From contig JAHCAG010000003.1 of the NCBI GenBank assembly GCA_019635015.1, positions 62,001 to 126,000 on the forward strand: a DNA stretch of 64,000 nucleotides, written 5' to 3'. The DNA is from Burkholderiales bacterium. Its GTDB lineage: Bacteria; Pseudomonadota; Gammaproteobacteria; Burkholderiales; SG8-41. Within the stretch, counting starts at the first letter, position 1, and each line of letters begins with the position of its first letter. Positions 62,737 through 64,000 of the stretch are shown piece after piece. The notes beneath the pieces are model-generated. The model was given only the letters and a program-made list of their open reading frames with translations, searched no databases and was not told where the DNA came from. A program made the translations under genes and the position numbers.

Positions 62737-62797
62737 TACTTAAAGGCGCGCTAAAGGTGCCTTGGAATTCAAACATTATTTCTGAACTGAGCCGCAG

Positions 62798-63685
62798 ATG
62801 AGCGACACCCCGCTGTACAAAACCGACCTTAAAAGCCTGCCCTTCCTGCATCGCGGCAAGGTGCGCGACCTCTACGCCGTCGGCGACGACAAGCTGCTGG
62901 TGGTGCAGAGCGACCGGCTCTCCGCCTTCGACGTGATCCTCGATGATCCGATTCCCGGCAAGGGCCGCGTGCTGACCGAGGTCTCGTATTTCTGGTTCGA
63001 CAAACTCAAACACATCGTCCCCAACCACCTCACCGGCATCGACCCCGCGACCGTGGTCGCGCCGGAAGAACGCGCGCAGATCGCCGGCCGCGCGATGGTC
63101 GTGCACAAGTACCAACCGCTGATGGTTGAAGCCGTCGTGCGCGGCTACCTCATCGGTTCGGGCTGGAATGATTACCAGAAGACCGGCGCGATCTGCGGCA
63201 TCCAGCTGCCCGCGGGCCTCAAGCAGGCGGAACAACTCGCCGAACCGATTTTCACGCCGGCCTCGAAGGCGCCCGCCGGCCACCACGACGAGAACATCAC
63301 CTACGAAGACGTCGTCGCGACCATCGGCGCCGCGAATACCGCGAAAGTGAAAGAGATTTCGATCCGGCTCTACACCGAAGCCGCAGCCTTCGCCGCCACC
63401 CGCGGCATCATCATCGCCGACACCAAATTCGAATTCGGCACCGATGCCGCGGGCAACATCTTCCTGATCGACGAGGCGCTGACGCCGGATTCCTCGCGCT
63501 TCTGGCCTGCGTCTGAATATCGCACCGGCATCAGCCCGCCCAGTTTCGACAAGCAGTTCGTGCGCGACTGGCTGGAAACCCAGCCCTGGAACAAGAAGGC
63601 GCCCGCACCGCGGCTGCCCGCCGACGTGCTGGCGAAGACCGCGGAGAAATACCGCGAGGCCCAGCGCATGCTGACCGGCCGCTGA
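62798..63685 (+). CDS. purC: SAICAR synthase (phosphoribosylaminoimidazole-succinocarboxamide synthase)
   Basis: PurC joins aspartate to CAIR. Signatures are [40 protein letters not shown] and [19 protein letters not shown]. At 295 residues it is the longer PurC type. It follows purE and purK, separated from purK by the small AT-rich ORF, and precedes the dcd-like gene by one base. Confidence 0.96.
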   Translation: MSDTPLYKTDLKSLPFLHRGKVRDLYAVGDDKLLVVQSDRLSAFDVILDDPIPGKGRVLTEVSYFWFDKLKHIVPNHLTGIDPATVVAPEERAQIAGRAMVVHKYQPLMVEAVVRGYLIGSGWNDYQKTGAICGIQLPAGLKQAEQLAEPIFTPASKAPAGHHDENITYEDVVATIGAANTAKVKEISIRLYTEAAAFAATRGIIIADTKFEFGTDAAGNIFLIDEALTPDSSRFWPASEYRTGISPPSFDKQFVRDWLETQPWNKKAPAPRLPADVLAKTAEKYREAQRMLTGR

Positions 63686-63686
63686 G

Positions 63687-64000
63687 ATGTCGACCACGCC
63701 CGGCAAGCTGTTTCCCGAAGGCGGCAAATCCGAAGCCGCTGCGGTCACCACCGGCATCCTGCCCGACCGCGACATCGCGCGCCTGATCGACGGCGGACGC
63801 ATCAGCGCCGAAGGCGGCGTCGATCCCTCCCAGATCCAGCCGGCCAGCCTCGACCTGCGCCTGGGCGCCACCGCCTGGCGCGTGCGCGCGAGTTTCCTGC
63901 CGGGCAAGACCTCGACGGTGCAGGCCAAGATCGACCGCCTGCAGATGCACAAGATCGACCTGACGAAGCCGACGGTGCTGGAGAAAGGCTGCGTCTACAT
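63687..64000 (+). CDS. dcd: 2'-deoxycytidine 5'-triphosphate deaminase, long form (cut by window edge)
   Basis: About 104 codons are visible. GILPDRDIARLIDGGRI followed by QIQPASLDLRLG is the N-terminal signature of dCTP deaminases, which make dUTP. The pre-sequence and the longer spacing match the long-type enzyme of about 360 residues. The catalytic region lies beyond the window, so the call rests on the N-terminus alone. It starts one base after purC. Confidence 0.85.
   Translation, partial: MSTTPGKLFPEGGKSEAAAVTTGILPDRDIARLIDGGRISAEGGVDPSQIQPASLDLRLGATAWRVRASFLPGKTSTVQAKIDRLQMHKIDLTKPTVLEKGCVY

Overview
The window is GC-rich chromosomal DNA of a betaproteobacterium, probably Burkholderiales or a close relative. 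Three things point there: the gene order pilMNOPQ-aroK-aroB-dgt-gltB, the grouping of hemB, engB, a diheme cytochrome c4 and the system II cytochrome c genes resB-ccsA, and five orphan solute receptors of the Bug/TctC family. All protein calls rest on reading translated motifs; no database search was run. No rRNA, tRNA, transposase, integrase, phage gene or CRISPR array was seen. No gene-free stretch exceeds 300 bases; the longest are 60608-60893 and 9792-10021.

Layout. 1-9791 (minus): the type IV pilus assembly operon pilMNOPQ, closed by a clear intrinsic terminator, then aroK, aroB, dgt and the 5' part of gltB. 10022-12943 (plus): penicillin-binding protein 1A and an unknown protein. 12962-14752 (minus): hemB and engB, with a probable plus-strand small RNA between them. 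14843-18784 (plus): cytochrome c4, resB, ccsA. 18790-21293 (minus): glycerophosphodiesterase, an SH3-like periplasmic protein, a crotonase. 21379-30583: a GntR regulator divergent from an operon for a biotin carrier, two carboxyltransferases, a biotin carboxylase, a two-subunit ADP-forming acyl-CoA synthetase and an iron-alcohol-dehydrogenase-like protein. 30704-34692 (plus): a Bug receptor, a beta-hydroxyacid dehydrogenase, a periplasmic glutaredoxin and small proteins, and a FlK-type thioesterase. 34723-39500 (minus): an EamA transporter, an enoyl-CoA hydratase, two Bug receptors, a 2-hydroxyacid dehydrogenase. 39610-41843 (plus): dapE and a GAF-GGDEF cyclase. 41849-50468 (minus): a flavoprotein, CorA, a LeuC/LeuD pair with an isocitrate-lyase-family enzyme and a Bug receptor, then a histidine phosphatase, an MBL hydrolase and MgtC. 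50621-52464 (plus): an RpiR regulator and a Bug receptor. 52505-60607 (minus): a six-gene catabolic operon (SDR, PrpD, SMP-30, acyl-CoA dehydrogenase, fused ADP-forming acyl-CoA synthetase, PrpD). 60894-64000 (plus): purE, purK, a small AT-rich membrane ORF, purC and the start of dcd.

How it fits together. Housekeeping blocks (pili and shikimate, heme and cytochrome c, purines) are interleaved with compact modules for taking up and breaking down organic acids: Bug receptor, CoA activation, carboxylation or hydration, then dehydrogenation or lyase cleavage. Several enzymes in these modules lack textbook catalytic residues: the Fe-ADH-like protein, the SDR and one crotonase. The regulatory DNA is unusually readable in places: a promoter overlapped by direct repeats in front of the carboxylase operon, and two identical-spacing palindromes in front of the RpiR gene. 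The most unusual element is the four-hairpin RNA locus between hemB and engB, whose loops carry anti-Shine-Dalgarno-like sequence.
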